64,000 nt of DNA from Paractinoplanes tereljensis (GCF_016862435.1 NZ_BOMY01000028.1:1-64000); one strand, 5' to 3'. Positions 18,343 through 30,794 are shown, counted from the first letter of the stretch. The notes: generated from the letters alone by a model not told the origin. Translations and numbers: made by a program.

Positions 18343-20121
18343 TCAGGCGGTCACCCGGATCGTGAAATCGTTACTTTCCGTGTAGCCCGGTTGGAGCTTT
18401 GCGCCACCCACCGTGGTGGCCGGCAGGACGAACGCCGTCCGTTTGTCGACGATGTCGTCCCGGAATCTTCCCAGGGTCACGGGGTCCGCGGTGGCGGCAT
18501 GGCGCAGCCGCAGGGTCCAGGTGCCGATGGGCAGCGACGGGATCGAGGCCCGGAAGTCGAGACCGTCGGTCGTCACCGTGAGCTTCCGGATGTCCTTCCC
18601 GTCCTGTGCCTCGAGGAGGGGGTCGTCAAACATCGCGCCGTGCAGCCGGCCGGTCAGATGAATGCCGTCCGTGTCGGTGGTGATGTCGCCGACCTCGGCG
18701 TAGACCGGCTGATCCCAGATGCGGACGGCCAGCCAGCCGTCCTGGGTTCGGTAGGGGAGCTGGATCCGTTGACCGACCGGGCCGTCGAGAAGATGCCGGG
18801 TGTCCCGGAGTCCGGCCAGCAGTGGCACGCCGTCCTTCTCCAGCCGGCCCTCCATATTCACCGTGACGCCGTCCGGCAGGGGGGCGACGCCGTCCCAGTC
18901 AAGCGTGGGCTGGGTGTCGGTGGCGGCGGGACCGAGTGCTTCGACCGGCTCGCGGCGGCGCCAAGGCTTCCGCTTGTTGTCCGAAATTTCGGTAAATAGC
19001 CGCTCGTACTGCTCGGCGATCGGAGCCGGGTCGTAGCGGGCCGAATTGGTCAGTGCGGCGGCCGCCATCGAGCGGCGCAACTCGTCGTCGTTGATCAGCT
19101 TGAGCAGGGCGTCGCCCATCGCGTCCGGGTCGCCGACCGGCGTGAGCAGGCCGTCCTCGCCGTGCCGGAGGATCTCGCCGGGGCCGTGCGGCGCGTCCGT
19201 GCTGACCACCGGCACCCCGCACCGCATCGCCTCGACAAGCGTCATGCCGAACGGTTCCCGGTCGGCCGAGACTGCGGCGATCGAGCCCTTGGCCCACTCC
19301 GCCTCGATCGGCGAATACTGCCCCATCATCCGCACGTGGTTGTGCAGGCCGAGCTCCAGCACCAGGGCGCGCAGCGCCGGCGTCTCCTTGCCGTCGCCGT
19401 AGATCCGCAGTTGCCAGTCCGGCCGCTCGGCCGCGACCTTGGCGAACGCGCGAATCAGCACGTCGTAGCGCTTGCTCGCGATCAGCCGGCCGGCCGCCAC
19501 GACGAGCTTCGCTCGCCCGTGCGACGGCGGCACGGTGGGTGCCGGCACGCCGTTCGGGATGAACAGCAGACGGGTACGGCGTAGCCGCAGGTGCTCGCGG
19601 TAGTCGTCGGCGTCGTGCTGAGAGACCGTGACGAACGCGTCCAGCTTGCGCAGGTAGCGCGGCATCAGCTCACGGAGCGCCTTGCGGTGCTGGCCGCGGA
19701 CCAGGTGCTCCTGCCCGATCCGCACCATGTGCCGGGGCGCGAAGGCGGCCGTGTAGGCGATCAGGCCGGGCCGGGTCGCGATGACCACGTCGGCGTCCGA
19801 GCCCCGAAGGTAGGCGCGGTAGCGCTCCTCGACGAACCGGTCGTAGTCGCGGGCCCGGAAGTCCGATTTCGGGTAGACCTTGGGGTCGCGGCCCCGGCCG
19901 GGTGCGTCGGCCACGTAGTCGGGGTGCTCGGTGCGCTGCTCGACCAGCGACATCAGGCGGATCGCCGGGTCGATCGGCATTTTCGGCACGTCGCGATGGC
20001 GTACCGTGCTGAGGACCTCGACCTCGTGCCCGCGTGCCGCGAGAGCGGCGCCCAGATTGAACGTCGTCTTGATGGTTCCGCCGATGCCAAAGGCATCGTT
20101 GATGAGGAAAAGCACCTTCAT
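18343..20121 (-). CDS. GT4-family glycosyltransferase with C-terminal beta domain
   Basis: 592 residues. The first about 380 form a GT-B fold: FLINDAFGIGGTIKTTFNL binds the acceptor side, VVAAGRLIASKRYDVLIRAF begins the second lobe, and the E-x7-E motif is EPFGMTLVEAMRCGVPVV. The last about 190 residues (from PTLDWDGVAPLPDG) look like beta-sandwich modules rather than transferase, so the protein may recognise a polymer. There is no signal peptide; action at the cytoplasmic face is expected. ATG 20121 is chosen because MKVLFLIND is the conserved start. Donor and acceptor are unknown; teichoic-acid-like or exopolysaccharide synthesis is possible. Confidence 0.82.
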   Translation of the reverse strand: MKVLFLINDAFGIGGTIKTTFNLGAALAARGHEVEVLSTVRHRDVPKMPIDPAIRLMSLVEQRTEHPDYVADAPGRGRDPKVYPKSDFRARDYDRFVEERYRAYLRGSDADVVIATRPGLIAYTAAFAPRHMVRIGQEHLVRGQHRKALRELMPRYLRKLDAFVTVSQHDADDYREHLRLRRTRLLFIPNGVPAPTVPPSHGRAKLVVAAGRLIASKRYDVLIRAFAKVAAERPDWQLRIYGDGKETPALRALVLELGLHNHVRMMGQYSPIEAEWAKGSIAAVSADREPFGMTLVEAMRCGVPVVSTDAPHGPGEILRHGEDGLLTPVGDPDAMGDALLKLINDDELRRSMAAAALTNSARYDPAPIAEQYERLFTEISDNKRKPWRRREPVEALGPAATDTQPTLDWDGVAPLPDGVTVNMEGRLEKDGVPLLAGLRDTRHLLDGPVGQRIQLPYRTQDGWLAVRIWDQPVYAEVGDITTDTDGIHLTGRLHGAMFDDPLLEAQDGKDIRKLTVTTDGLDFRASIPSLPIGTWTLRLRHAATADPVTLGRFRDDIVDKRTAFVLPATTVGGAKLQPGYTESNDFTIRVTA

Positions 20122-20222
20122 GGCCGATTCGCGGGCCTTTCCGTGGCCGGTCAGGTTCGACACGTTAGCCGCTCCGCGCACCTCGTGTTTACCCCCTTGT
20201 CGGATAGGGCACACGGCGACCC

Positions 20223-20612
20223 GTGAGGACCCCGATCGATCTGGACGAGTTGACGGACTTCTTCGACCACTACGGTGCCGCCCTGACCACGGGCGATGTC
20301 GCGGCGGTGGCCGGCTGCTACGCGCTGCCGGGCATGGTCGTCGCCGACTCCTACAGCTTCACCTTCACCTCGCCGGCCGCGGTCGCGCTGTCCTTCCTCG
20401 GCGCTGCCCCCACCTACCGCGAGCAGCAGGTCGTGGCCGCGCACGCGCAGCTGCTCGACGTGCAGCAGTTGTCCTCGGCGCTGACTCTCGTCGCCGTCGA
20501 ATGGGAGTATTTGGACAGCTCCGGCAATAGGCTGTCCGGCGGACAATTCCACTATCTGATGCGAATGGACGCAAGCGGGCCCCGTATTACCACTGTGATC
20601 TCGACGCACTGA
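20223..20612 (+). CDS. NTF2-like small protein
   Basis: 129 residues. DLDELTDFFDHYGAALTTGD followed by VAGCYALPGMVVAD is a SnoaL/NTF2-like opening, and the second half is mostly beta (LVAVEWEYLD, FHYLMRMD). No catalytic signature is visible. It starts with GTG 20223 and lies 31 bases before the pullulanase gene on the same strand, so they may share a transcript. Function unknown. Confidence 0.72.
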   Translation: MRTPIDLDELTDFFDHYGAALTTGDVAAVAGCYALPGMVVADSYSFTFTSPAAVALSFLGAAPTYREQQVVAAHAQLLDVQQLSSALTLVAVEWEYLDSSGNRLSGGQFHYLMRMDASGPRITTVISTH

Positions 20613-20643
20613 AATCGTCGTACCCCGGTGCGAGGATGGCCCG

Positions 20644-23898
<3,255 letters not shown>

Positions 23899-24202
23899 AA
23901 CCAGCGCCGCTCGCGGCCGATCAGACCGCTTGCGCTCTTTTGTCAGTACGCCGCAGGACATGTCCCGTGGCACTCAGTTCCGCTGGGCGAAGCTCACCCT
24001 CCGCGCGCCCCCACCGGGCGGGCCCGCCTAGCGCGCCCCTTTCCGGCCTGCCGGCCCCGCCGGGCCGTAGGCCCGGGAGTGGTCCTGCCGTTTGCCGTAA
24101 CGGCGGTTCTCGATGCTGCCGCGCGACGCAACGGCGTGTGAGCGAAGCCCACCCTCCGCGCGCCCGCGCCGGCCGGGCGGGCCCGCCCGGCGCGCCCCGC
24201 TC

Positions 24203-24373
24203 CGGCTTGCCGGCTCCGCTCGGGCTTGTCGGCTCTGCTCGGTCTTGCCGGCTCCGCTCCGGTCTGCCGGCTTCGCTCGGGCTTGCCGGCTCCGCTCGGG
24301 CTTGCCGGATCCGCTCCGGTCTGCCTGCCCTGCTCCGGTCTGCCGCCCCCGCTCTGGCTTGCCGACCCCGCCG
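24203..24373. repeat. 19-bp tandem array, about 9 units
   Basis: Unit gggcttgccggctccgctc and variants (cggtctgccggcttcgctc and others) repeat head to tail about nine times with increasing divergence to the right. The 19-bp period is not a multiple of three, so it is not a protein repeat. Confidence 0.8.
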
Positions 24374-24511
24374 GGCCGTAGGCCCGGACGCGGTCCTGCC
24401 GGTTGCCGTAACCGCGGTTCTCGACTCTGCCGCGCGACGCAACGGCGTGGGGCGCCGCTTCGCCGTGAGACGCCGCTTCGGCGTGGGACGCCGCGACGGA
24501 CGCCGCTTCGG

Positions 24512-24545
24512 CGCGGTGCGGTGCGGTGCGGTGCGATGCGGTGCA
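24512..24545. repeat. GGTGC pentamer run
   Basis: About six ggtgc/gatgc pentamers in a row, following several copies of gacgccgcttcg. Simple-sequence expansion; no function evident. Confidence 0.5.
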
Positions 24546-24892
24546 TCGCGCGGCGCAGGCGGGTTGGTGTCTGGCGGCTTTTGTCCGGGCTATTCCCGCG
24601 GATCTTGTGGATCTGCTGCTTGGTGCGCGCGGGAACTCGACAGGTTCGGGCTGAGCTGGTCGGCCGGGTGCTGACAAAGGCGGTATGTCGGACGTTGTGC
24701 GGGCTCTGGCCCACGAGCTGGGAAGGGGCGTCCGGAAGGCGGGATGGAACCCGCGATACGGGATGACGTCCCGGTCTCCGCGCACCGTGACCGCGATGCC
24801 GGAGCGGCGGGGGCGGGGAGGGTGGCTGCGGGGCTGCGCTACATTGCGCCGCACGCGGAACTTTTTCGCGTTGGCGTGTGGTGGAGGCAGTG

Positions 24893-25399
24893 GTGCGGCT
24901 CGGTGTGGCCCTGGGCGGGATCGCCCTGGTAGCGGTTCTCGGTGGGTGCACCTCGCACACCGTGAGTCCGACCTGGAGCAGCGCTTCCGGGTCGGCTCCG
25001 CCGCCGGTGGCGGCCGAGTCGGCGCCGCCGTTCAGTGAGCCGGCCGCCTACGCCTTCACGATGATCCGGGGCTGCGACGAGACGTCCCCGCTGGGCCGCT
25101 ACAAGGTGACCGTGCGGTCGGGGGCGGTGGAGTCGGCCGAGCGGATCGGCGCGACGGTCCAGGCCTCGCCGAGCGCCGACGTGGACCTCGGTCCGGCGGC
25201 GGGGCAGGACGGCGAGGAGATCGACGTTCCCACGCTGGCCGAGCTGCGCGCGATGGCCCAGACCGCGGCCGACGACGGCGCCCAGGTGACCACCACCTAT
25301 GCGGCCGACGGCCGCCCGGTCAAGGTCGTCATCAACGTCGAGGACGACCCGTCGGCGGCCGAGTGCTTCACCGTGGCGGATTACGCGCCGGTCGCCTGA
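24893..25399 (+). CDS. Lipoprotein, DUF6174-like
   Basis: About 168 residues. An N-terminal hydrophobic stretch ends in a lipobox (VAVLGGC), so Cys18 or so is the probable lipidated residue. A Ser/Pro/Ala linker follows, then a compact domain with YAFTMIRGCDE, GRYKVTVRSGAVESAE and VINVEDDPSAAEC that resembles DUF6174 proteins. GTG 24893 is chosen from several in-frame GTGs because GGAGG lies 5 bases upstream. The gene is isolated between two repeat-rich stretches. Function unknown; it should be anchored on the outer face of the membrane. Confidence 0.75.
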   Translation: MRLGVALGGIALVAVLGGCTSHTVSPTWSSASGSAPPPVAAESAPPFSEPAAYAFTMIRGCDETSPLGRYKVTVRSGAVESAERIGATVQASPSADVDLGPAAGQDGEEIDVPTLAELRAMAQTAADDGAQVTTTYAADGRPVKVVINVEDDPSAAECFTVADYAPVA

Positions 25400-25889
25400 C
25401 CGCCCGGCTGCGAGTGCCGCCCGGGCAGGGGGACCGCCTCGGCTGGGGGAGTCACCGAGCTGGGAGGGCCGTCCGGGCAGGGGGACCGCCTCGGCTGGGG
25501 GAGTCACCGAGCTGGGAGAGCCGTCCGAGCAGGAGGACCGCCTCGGCTGGGGCATCTGGGCGGGAGCCCCCCGCGGGAGGACCGCCCCGGCGGGGAGAGC
25601 CATCCGGGTGGGAAAGCCGCCGGCTGGGAGACCCGCCCGGGCAGGAGGACCGCCCTGGCTGGGGGAGTCATCTGGGCGGGAGGGCGATCCGGGCGGGGAA
25701 GCCACCCGGGCGCGCGAGGGGCGCGCTGCGGGCCGGTGGGTCGCCTGGGTCGCGTTGAGCTTCCGGGTTCGGGGTGGTGCGGTTGGGGGGCCCGCGGGCG
25801 TACGGCTGGATGGGCTTGATCTTGGGGGGTCTGCGTCCTGTCGGGGGCAGGCGGTAACGTCGTGGGCGGACCGAGGAGTGGGAGGCACG
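25400..25889. other. 490-bp noncoding region with degenerate repeats
   Basis: No gene. After the three-copy 52-bp array, degenerate versions of the same G-rich unit (gggaggaccgcc, ctgggagac, catctgggcggga) continue to about 25715. The last 100 bases hold the leader of the aminopeptidase gene. Confidence 0.6.
25421..25574. repeat. 52-bp tandem repeat, 3 copies
   Basis: Copies start at 25421, 25473 and 25525, each ccgggcaggggg accgcctcggctgggg followed by agtcaccgagctgggag. The first two are nearly identical; the third diverges at its end. The period is not a multiple of three. Confidence 0.8.
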
Positions 25890-27353
25890 ATGGCCGAGAA
25901 GAGCGCGGCAGCGCCCAAGACCGAATCGCATGACCCGGATTTTCCGGAGGCGTTTCTGCAGTTCATGCGCAGTGGGTGGCGGGATGAGGAGCTGAGCGTC
26001 TCGCCTCGGGCCGAGGCGCCCAACTACGAGAAGCGGCGGGCCGCGCTGTCGTCGGCATTTCCCGGCGAGACGCTGATCATCCCGAGCGGCAATGAGAAGG
26101 TTCGCGCGAATGACACGGACTACCCGTTTCGCCCCGGTAGTGACTTCTTCTACCTGACCGGCGATCGCGATCCGGACAGCGTTCTGGTGCTGCTGCCGAC
26201 CGGGTCGGGGCATGACGCGGTGCTCTTCACGCATCAGCGCAACTCCAAGGAGACCGACGCGTTCTTCCGCAGCCGCAACGGCGAGTTGTGGATCGGGCGC
26301 ACCCCCACCCTCCTCGAGAAGTCGACCGAGCTGGGGCTGGGCACGGCGCCGCTCGGGCAGCTGGGGTCGATGCTGGCCGGCACCGCGCCGGGGCGCACCC
26401 GGGTGCTGCGCGGGCTCGACGCCAACGTCGACCGGGCCGTGCTGGCCTACGAGCCCGACAAGGAGAAACCGCGCGACCGCGAGCTCGCCTGGACTCTGTC
26501 CGAGTTGAAGCTGGTCAAGGACGAGTGGGAGATCGCCCAGCTGCAGGCCGCCATCGACGCGACAGTGCACGGGTTCGAAGATGTCGCCCGCGTCCTGCCG
26601 GCCGATCGTGGCGTCTCCGAGCGGCTGCTCGAGGGCGTTTTCGGGCTGCGGGCCCGGCACGACGGCAACGACGTGGGCTACGGCTCGATCGTCGGCGCGG
26701 GCGCGCACGCGACGATCCTGCACTGGGTGCGTAACACCGGCGTCACCACGCCGGGTGAGCTGCTGTTGATGGACATGGGCGTCGAGGGGCACAACCTCTA
26801 CACCGCCGACGTCACCCGCACGGTGCCGGTGAGCGGCACCTTCACGCCGCTGCAGCGCCAGGTCTACGACATCGTGCACGCGTCGCAGCAGGCCGGGATG
26901 GATGCGATCCGGCCCGGCGTGAAGTTCAAGGACGTGCACAAGACCTGCATGCGGGTGCTCGCCGAGGGCCTGCACGACCTCGACCTGCTGCCGGTGAGCG
27001 TCGACGAGGCGATGGACGAGAAGAGCACGGTCTACCGCCGGTGGACCCTGCACGGCTTCGGCCACATGCTCGGCATCGACGTGCACGACTGCTCGAACGC
27101 TCGCAACGACAACTACCGCGACGGCACCCTCGGCGAGGGTTTCGTGCTGACCGTCGAGCCGGGTCTGTATTTCCAGCCCGAGGACGAGCTGGTCCCGGCC
27201 GAGCTGCGCGGCGTCGGCGTGCGCATCGAGGACGACGTGGTGGTGACCGCCGACGGCTGCCGCAATCTTTCGGCCGGCCTGCCCCGCTCCTCGGCCGAGG
27301 TCGAGCAGTGGATGGCCGCGCAGCGTGCGGCGGGCCCGCGCCTGCCGGAGTAA
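25890..27353 (+). CDS. pepP: Xaa-Pro aminopeptidase (aminopeptidase P)
   Basis: 487 residues. The N-terminal creatinase-like domain spans about 30-215 and the pita-bread metalloprotease domain follows. Metal ligands are visible in order: Asp (LLMDMGVE), Asp (TADVTRTV), His (HGFGHMLGID), Glu (LTVEPGLY) and Glu (VRIEDDVV). It should bind two Mn2+ and remove N-terminal residues preceding proline, in the cytosol. ATG 25890 is preceded by GGAGG; the longer frame upstream only reads the tandem repeats. Confidence 0.93.
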   Translation: MAEKSAAAPKTESHDPDFPEAFLQFMRSGWRDEELSVSPRAEAPNYEKRRAALSSAFPGETLIIPSGNEKVRANDTDYPFRPGSDFFYLTGDRDPDSVLVLLPTGSGHDAVLFTHQRNSKETDAFFRSRNGELWIGRTPTLLEKSTELGLGTAPLGQLGSMLAGTAPGRTRVLRGLDANVDRAVLAYEPDKEKPRDRELAWTLSELKLVKDEWEIAQLQAAIDATVHGFEDVARVLPADRGVSERLLEGVFGLRARHDGNDVGYGSIVGAGAHATILHWVRNTGVTTPGELLLMDMGVEGHNLYTADVTRTVPVSGTFTPLQRQVYDIVHASQQAGMDAIRPGVKFKDVHKTCMRVLAEGLHDLDLLPVSVDEAMDEKSTVYRRWTLHGFGHMLGIDVHDCSNARNDNYRDGTLGEGFVLTVEPGLYFQPEDELVPAELRGVGVRIEDDVVVTADGCRNLSAGLPRSSAEVEQWMAAQRAAGPRLPE

Positions 27354-27419
27354 TGGGCCGGAGTAAAGGGCCTGAGTAATGGGCGGGTCAGGCAGGGCTT
27401 AGCGGCGAAGGGAGTCAGC

Positions 27420-28358
27420 ATGGGATACGCGGTGGTGCTGGGCGAGGCACTCGTTGATCTTCTGGAGGACGGCCACGGCCACGATCTGATCTACCGGCAG
27501 GCCATCGGGGGTGCCCCGCTCAACGTGTCGGTGGGGGCCACCCGGCTGGGCGGCGACGTGCGCTACGTCGGCTCGCTCAGCAACGACGTGCTGGGCGACC
27601 GGCTCGCCGCGTTCCTGCGCACGGCCGGGGTGGACATCCGCGGTGTGAAGCGGGTGCAGGTGCCGACCACGCTGGCCGTGACGACGTTCGAGGGGGCCGA
27701 GCCGACCTTCACGTTCTACGGCGAGCCGCCCTCCTACGCCCTGCTCGAGCCGGCCGACCTCGACACCGCCGGGATCGCCGGGGCCGACGTCCTCTACGCC
27801 GGCTCGATCTGCCTGCTGCGGGAACCGTTCCTCTCCGCGGCCCAGGCGGCCTGGAGCGTGGCTGGGCCGCTGCGGGTGTTCGACCCGAACATCCGGCCGA
27901 CCTTGCTGCCGGACGCCGACGCTGTCGTAAAGACAAGGGAGCTGGTCGAGGAGTTCTTCGCGACCGCCGACCTGGTGAAGCTCAGCTCGGCCGACGCGGC
28001 CGTGCTCTACGACGGGGCCGAGCCGTCCGTCGCGGCCGAACACATCCGCAAGCTCGGCGCCAAGGCCGTCGTGGTCACCTGGGGCTCGAAGGGCGCCTAT
28101 GTGGCCGCCGAGGACGGCACCGCGATGCTCCCGGCGCCGAAGGTGGACGCCGTCGACGCGACCGGCGCCGGCGACTCGGTCATGGGCGCCCTGATCCGCC
28201 GGCTGCTGGCCGACGGTTTCCCGGCCGGGCTGGAGGGCTGGCAGCGCAACGTGCGGTTCGCGCTCGCGGTGGCCGGCCTGGTCTGCGAGCGCCACGGCGG
28301 CGCGATCGCGATGCCGACCAACGAGGAGCTATCCAGCCGCTGGGGAGCCCTGGTCTAG
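27420..28358 (+). CDS. PfkB-family carbohydrate kinase (fructokinase-like)
   Basis: 312 residues, ribokinase fold. GEALVDLLEDG at the start and GGAPLNVSVGATRLGGDV (about 30-47) are the sugar-binding part; VVTWGSKGAYV and DATGAGDSVMG (catalytic Asp about 250) form the ATP and active site. The sequence is closest in style to fructokinases, though substrate cannot be fixed. GAAGGGAG precedes ATG 27420. The last 30 bases overlap the convergent thioesterase gene. Confidence 0.87.
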   Translation: MGYAVVLGEALVDLLEDGHGHDLIYRQAIGGAPLNVSVGATRLGGDVRYVGSLSNDVLGDRLAAFLRTAGVDIRGVKRVQVPTTLAVTTFEGAEPTFTFYGEPPSYALLEPADLDTAGIAGADVLYAGSICLLREPFLSAAQAAWSVAGPLRVFDPNIRPTLLPDADAVVKTRELVEEFFATADLVKLSSADAAVLYDGAEPSVAAEHIRKLGAKAVVVTWGSKGAYVAAEDGTAMLPAPKVDAVDATGAGDSVMGALIRRLLADGFPAGLEGWQRNVRFALAVAGLVCERHGGAIAMPTNEELSSRWGALV

Positions 28359-28739
28359 GGCTTTCTGGATGAAGCGCTGGCGGTCGAGGAGCACCCGCTC
28401 CACCCGCACCTCGGCCACCAGCGTCTCGCCGTCGCGCACCACGACCTCGAAGATCAGCTTGCGCCCGTCCACTTTGGCGAGCGTGGCCAGCGCGGTCACC
28501 GTGCGGCCGACCGGGGTGGGCGCGCTGTGCACGACCTCGGCGCGGGTGCCGACCGTGGTGATGCCGCCGGGGATCTGACGGGCGGTCGCGGCCACGGTGG
28601 CGGCCTCGGCCAGCGCGAGGACCCGCGGCGTGCCCAGCACCGGCACGTCGCCCGAGCCGAGCGACTGGGCCGTGTCGGCGTCGGTGACGGTCAACTCCAC
28701 CCGTGCGTTGGTGCCGGGCGCGAACTCCGGAAGCTCCAT
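28329..28739 (-). CDS. Hotdog-fold thioesterase (FlK-like)
   Basis: 136 residues. The block LAEAATVAATARQIPGG then TTVGTRAEVVHSAPTPVG resembles fluoroacetyl-CoA thioesterase-type proteins, with Glu, Thr and His in the places of the catalytic residues of that family. A single hotdog domain of standard length. It probably hydrolyses a small acyl-CoA. ATG 28739 follows an upstream non-conserved frame. It is 10 bases downstream of the PH-domain gene on the same strand. Confidence 0.78.
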   Translation of the reverse strand: MELPEFAPGTNARVELTVTDADTAQSLGSGDVPVLGTPRVLALAEAATVAATARQIPGGITTVGTRAEVVHSAPTPVGRTVTALATLAKVDGRKLIFEVVVRDGETLVAEVRVERVLLDRQRFIQKALDQGSPAAG

Positions 28740-28749
28740 GCCACTGAGC

Positions 28750-30075
28750 TTAGGCGCGGGCGAGGCGGGCCCGGACGGCGAGTTGTTCGGCGAGCGCCCA
28801 CGCCTCGGCCAGATCCCGGTCGCGGGCCTGGCCGGCCCGGCCGCCGGCGGTGTCCGCGTACACCGTGGCCAGTCCCAGCCGGCGCTGCAGCGGGCCCTGT
28901 ACCACCCGCACACTCTGCAGGCGGGCGTAGGGGACCAGGCTCAGCTCGCGGGTGAGCAGCCCCCACCGGGACACGAAGACCTCGGGGGTGAGCCCGGCGC
29001 CCAGGTAGCGCAGCGCGAACGGGTGCAGCCAGCGGGCCCGGGCCGGCGGCGGCGAGGTGGCCAGCGTGGCCAGGTCGACTCCGGGCAGCACGTCCCACAC
29101 CAGGGCCCGGGCGGTGGTGAACTCGCCGACCGGCAGCAGCCGGTCGGACCGTTTGCTGTCCCCGCCGGGCTCGCCCGCGTACCCGGCGATGTCCAGCCGC
29201 AAGTGCAGCCACTTGTGCCCGCGCCAGAGCAGCGGCCAGGTGGCCCCGATCGACTGGACCCGGTTGAGCGGCACGACCTGGCTGCGCGTCTCCAGCAGGC
29301 CGTAGCGCACGACGAGCCGGCCGCCGGGGTCGCGGGCCAGCCGGAAATCCCAGTCCTGCAGCACCCGCCGGACCGGTTGCAACAGCACGCCGGCCATCGC
29401 GGTGACGGTGCTGGCGATGCCGATGAACGTCCACTGCGCCTCGAGCACGAACTGCATGATCACGAACGCGATGCCGAGCGGCAGGAAGATCGCCTGCGGG
29501 GTGAGCAGCTGGCTGATCACCAGGTCGCGGTTCTGCACCCGGAGCAGCGGATGTTCGAGGGTGGGCGCGCTGGTTGCCGCGGCCCGCGCCCCGGCGCCGG
29601 CCTGCGCTTCAGCCACGGGGGTACGGCCGGCCAGCGCGAGAAGTCGTTCCCGCAGCGCGGCCGCGTCCCGGACCGTGAGGTAGGCCAGGGGTGCCTCGGT
29701 CTTGCCCCCGCCGACCACCTCGAGGCGCAGCTCGGCGAGACCGGTGAGCTGGGCCAGCAGCGGCCGGCGCAGCTCGACGGCCTGCAGGCGTTCGAGCGGG
29801 ATGGCCCGGTTGCGCCGCCAGATGAGGCCGTCGGAGATGCGCAGCTCCCGGCCCACCACGTGATAGCCGGTGGTCAGCCAGCCGACCAGGGAGAAGATGA
29901 CCACGCCGAGGGCGAGCACCAGCACCACGATCGCGAACCGCTCCAGACCGACCTCGTTGAGGGTTTGCCAGGAGAGGGCGGCCACGACCACGGCGATGCT
30001 CTTCGCGCCGTGCAGGATCGGGCTCAGCGGGTGCAAACGCCGTCTCGCCTCGTCGGGCGGCTGTGCCTCGGTCAC
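28750..30075 (-). CDS. PH-domain membrane protein (YdbT-like)
   Basis: 441 residues. Two helices at about 25-62 and another pair in the middle (about 200-240) separate three bacterial PH (DUF304/bPH2) domains, each marked by segments such as GLIWRRNRAIPLERLQAVEL, TRSQVVPLNRVQSIG and TRELSLVPYARLQSVRVVQG. Members of this family pair with a smaller PH protein encoded just upstream, as here. The GTG start overlaps that gene by 4 bases (GTGA). B. subtilis YdbS/YdbT affect resistance to some bacteriocins; the role here is unknown. Confidence 0.84.
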   Translation of the reverse strand: MTEAQPPDEARRRLHPLSPILHGAKSIAVVVAALSWQTLNEVGLERFAIVVLVLALGVVIFSLVGWLTTGYHVVGRELRISDGLIWRRNRAIPLERLQAVELRRPLLAQLTGLAELRLEVVGGGKTEAPLAYLTVRDAAALRERLLALAGRTPVAEAQAGAGARAAATSAPTLEHPLLRVQNRDLVISQLLTPQAIFLPLGIAFVIMQFVLEAQWTFIGIASTVTAMAGVLLQPVRRVLQDWDFRLARDPGGRLVVRYGLLETRSQVVPLNRVQSIGATWPLLWRGHKWLHLRLDIAGYAGEPGGDSKRSDRLLPVGEFTTARALVWDVLPGVDLATLATSPPPARARWLHPFALRYLGAGLTPEVFVSRWGLLTRELSLVPYARLQSVRVVQGPLQRRLGLATVYADTAGGRAGQARDRDLAEAWALAEQLAVRARLARA

Positions 30076-30581
30076 AGTCCTTCGGCCCGGTCCTCGCCGA
30101 GGGCGGTGAGCCGGTCCCGCAGCCGGGACGCCTCGGCCGGGGGCAAGCCCGGCACCCGGGCGTCGCTGGCCGCGGAGGCGGTGTGCAACTGGACGGTGGC
30201 CAGGCCGAACGCGCGTTCGAGAGGGCCGGCCGTGACGTCCACGAACTGCATCCGCGCGTACGGGACGATGGACAGCCGCCGGATCAACAGGCCGTGCCGG
30301 ACGAGGAGGTCCTGGTCGCGTTCGGCGTAGCCCCAGGCGCGGACGGCCCGGACGGTGATGATGGACCGCCAGATCGCGTAGACGACGACGGCCGCCATGC
30401 CGGCCCCCCACGCCCAGTGCGGGGCGAAGAACCAGCCGACGCCGAGGCCGGTGAGCAGCACGGCGACCCAGATGGCGCGGGCGATCAACTCCACTGTGAT
30501 CAGCTTGGGCGACACCGGACGCCACTGCACGGTGTCGGGCCACGGGGTGAGTGCGTCGGGCGCAAGCGGCTCGGTCACCAC
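30072..30581 (-). CDS. PH-domain membrane protein (YdbS-like)
   Basis: 169 residues: two adjacent transmembrane helices (about 30-75, VAVLLTGLGVGWFF and MAAVVVYAIW) followed by one bPH2 domain with HGLLIRRLSIVPYARMQFVD and the Leu-rich end. This is the standard smaller partner of the YdbT-like protein. A GTG-GTG pair at 30581/30578 leaves the exact start uncertain by one residue. Confidence 0.83.
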   Translation of the reverse strand: MVTEPLAPDALTPWPDTVQWRPVSPKLITVELIARAIWVAVLLTGLGVGWFFAPHWAWGAGMAAVVVYAIWRSIITVRAVRAWGYAERDQDLLVRHGLLIRRLSIVPYARMQFVDVTAGPLERAFGLATVQLHTASAASDARVPGLPPAEASRLRDRLTALGEDRAEGL

Positions 30582-30587
30582 TGAAGC

Positions 30588-30794
30588 CTAGGAGATCGCA
30601 CCGAAGGCCGTCACTTCGCGCAGGAATCCGCGGAGCTCCAGGAAGGTGCCGAGGGACTCACGGTGGTCATCGCAGGCGAGCCAGATCTTGCGGTATTCGG
30701 GCGTGTGCAACTTCGGATTGTTCCAGTGCAAAGCCCAGACCGCCGACGCACGGCAACCTTTGGCAGAACATTGAGGTAAAAGTTCCGCGTCCAC
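30588..30794 (-). CDS. Small conserved Cys-containing (zinc-type) protein
   Basis: About 68 residues. CSAKGC near the start and CDDH about 30 residues later form a likely zinc site; WALHWNNPKLHTPEYRKIWL between them is strongly conserved in actinobacterial homologues. Homologues are sometimes labelled acetone carboxylase without basis. GTG 30794 is preferred because VDAELLPQCSAKGC matches the family start and a TACGCT hexamer lies 7 bases upstream (possible leaderless transcript). An in-frame GTG at 30818 is the alternative. Function unknown. Confidence 0.7.
   Translation of the reverse strand: MDAELLPQCSAKGCRASAVWALHWNNPKLHTPEYRKIWLACDDHRESLGTFLELRGFLREVTAFGAIS

Larger units (their letters stand above)
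23899..24892. other. 1-kb noncoding, repeat-rich region
   Basis: No credible gene: every open frame is Ala/Arg/Gly/Pro-rich shadow with no fold. It contains an about 82-bp direct repeat (24058-24139 and 24369-24450, differing at about 10 positions) that brackets a 19-bp tandem array, then a G/C stretch with repeated gacgccgcttcg blocks and a pentamer run. Copies begin with a small palindrome (GGGCC gta GGCCC). Confidence 0.6.

Noticed and set aside
24203..24373. CRISPR array
   Set aside because: Units are contiguous 19-bp tandem copies with no unique spacers, and no cas genes are present.
25299..25889. Long N-terminal extension (about 197 residues) of aminopeptidase P
   Set aside because: The extension translates the tandem repeats and the 3' end of the lipoprotein gene; a GGAGG site precedes the ATG at 25890 where the family similarity begins.
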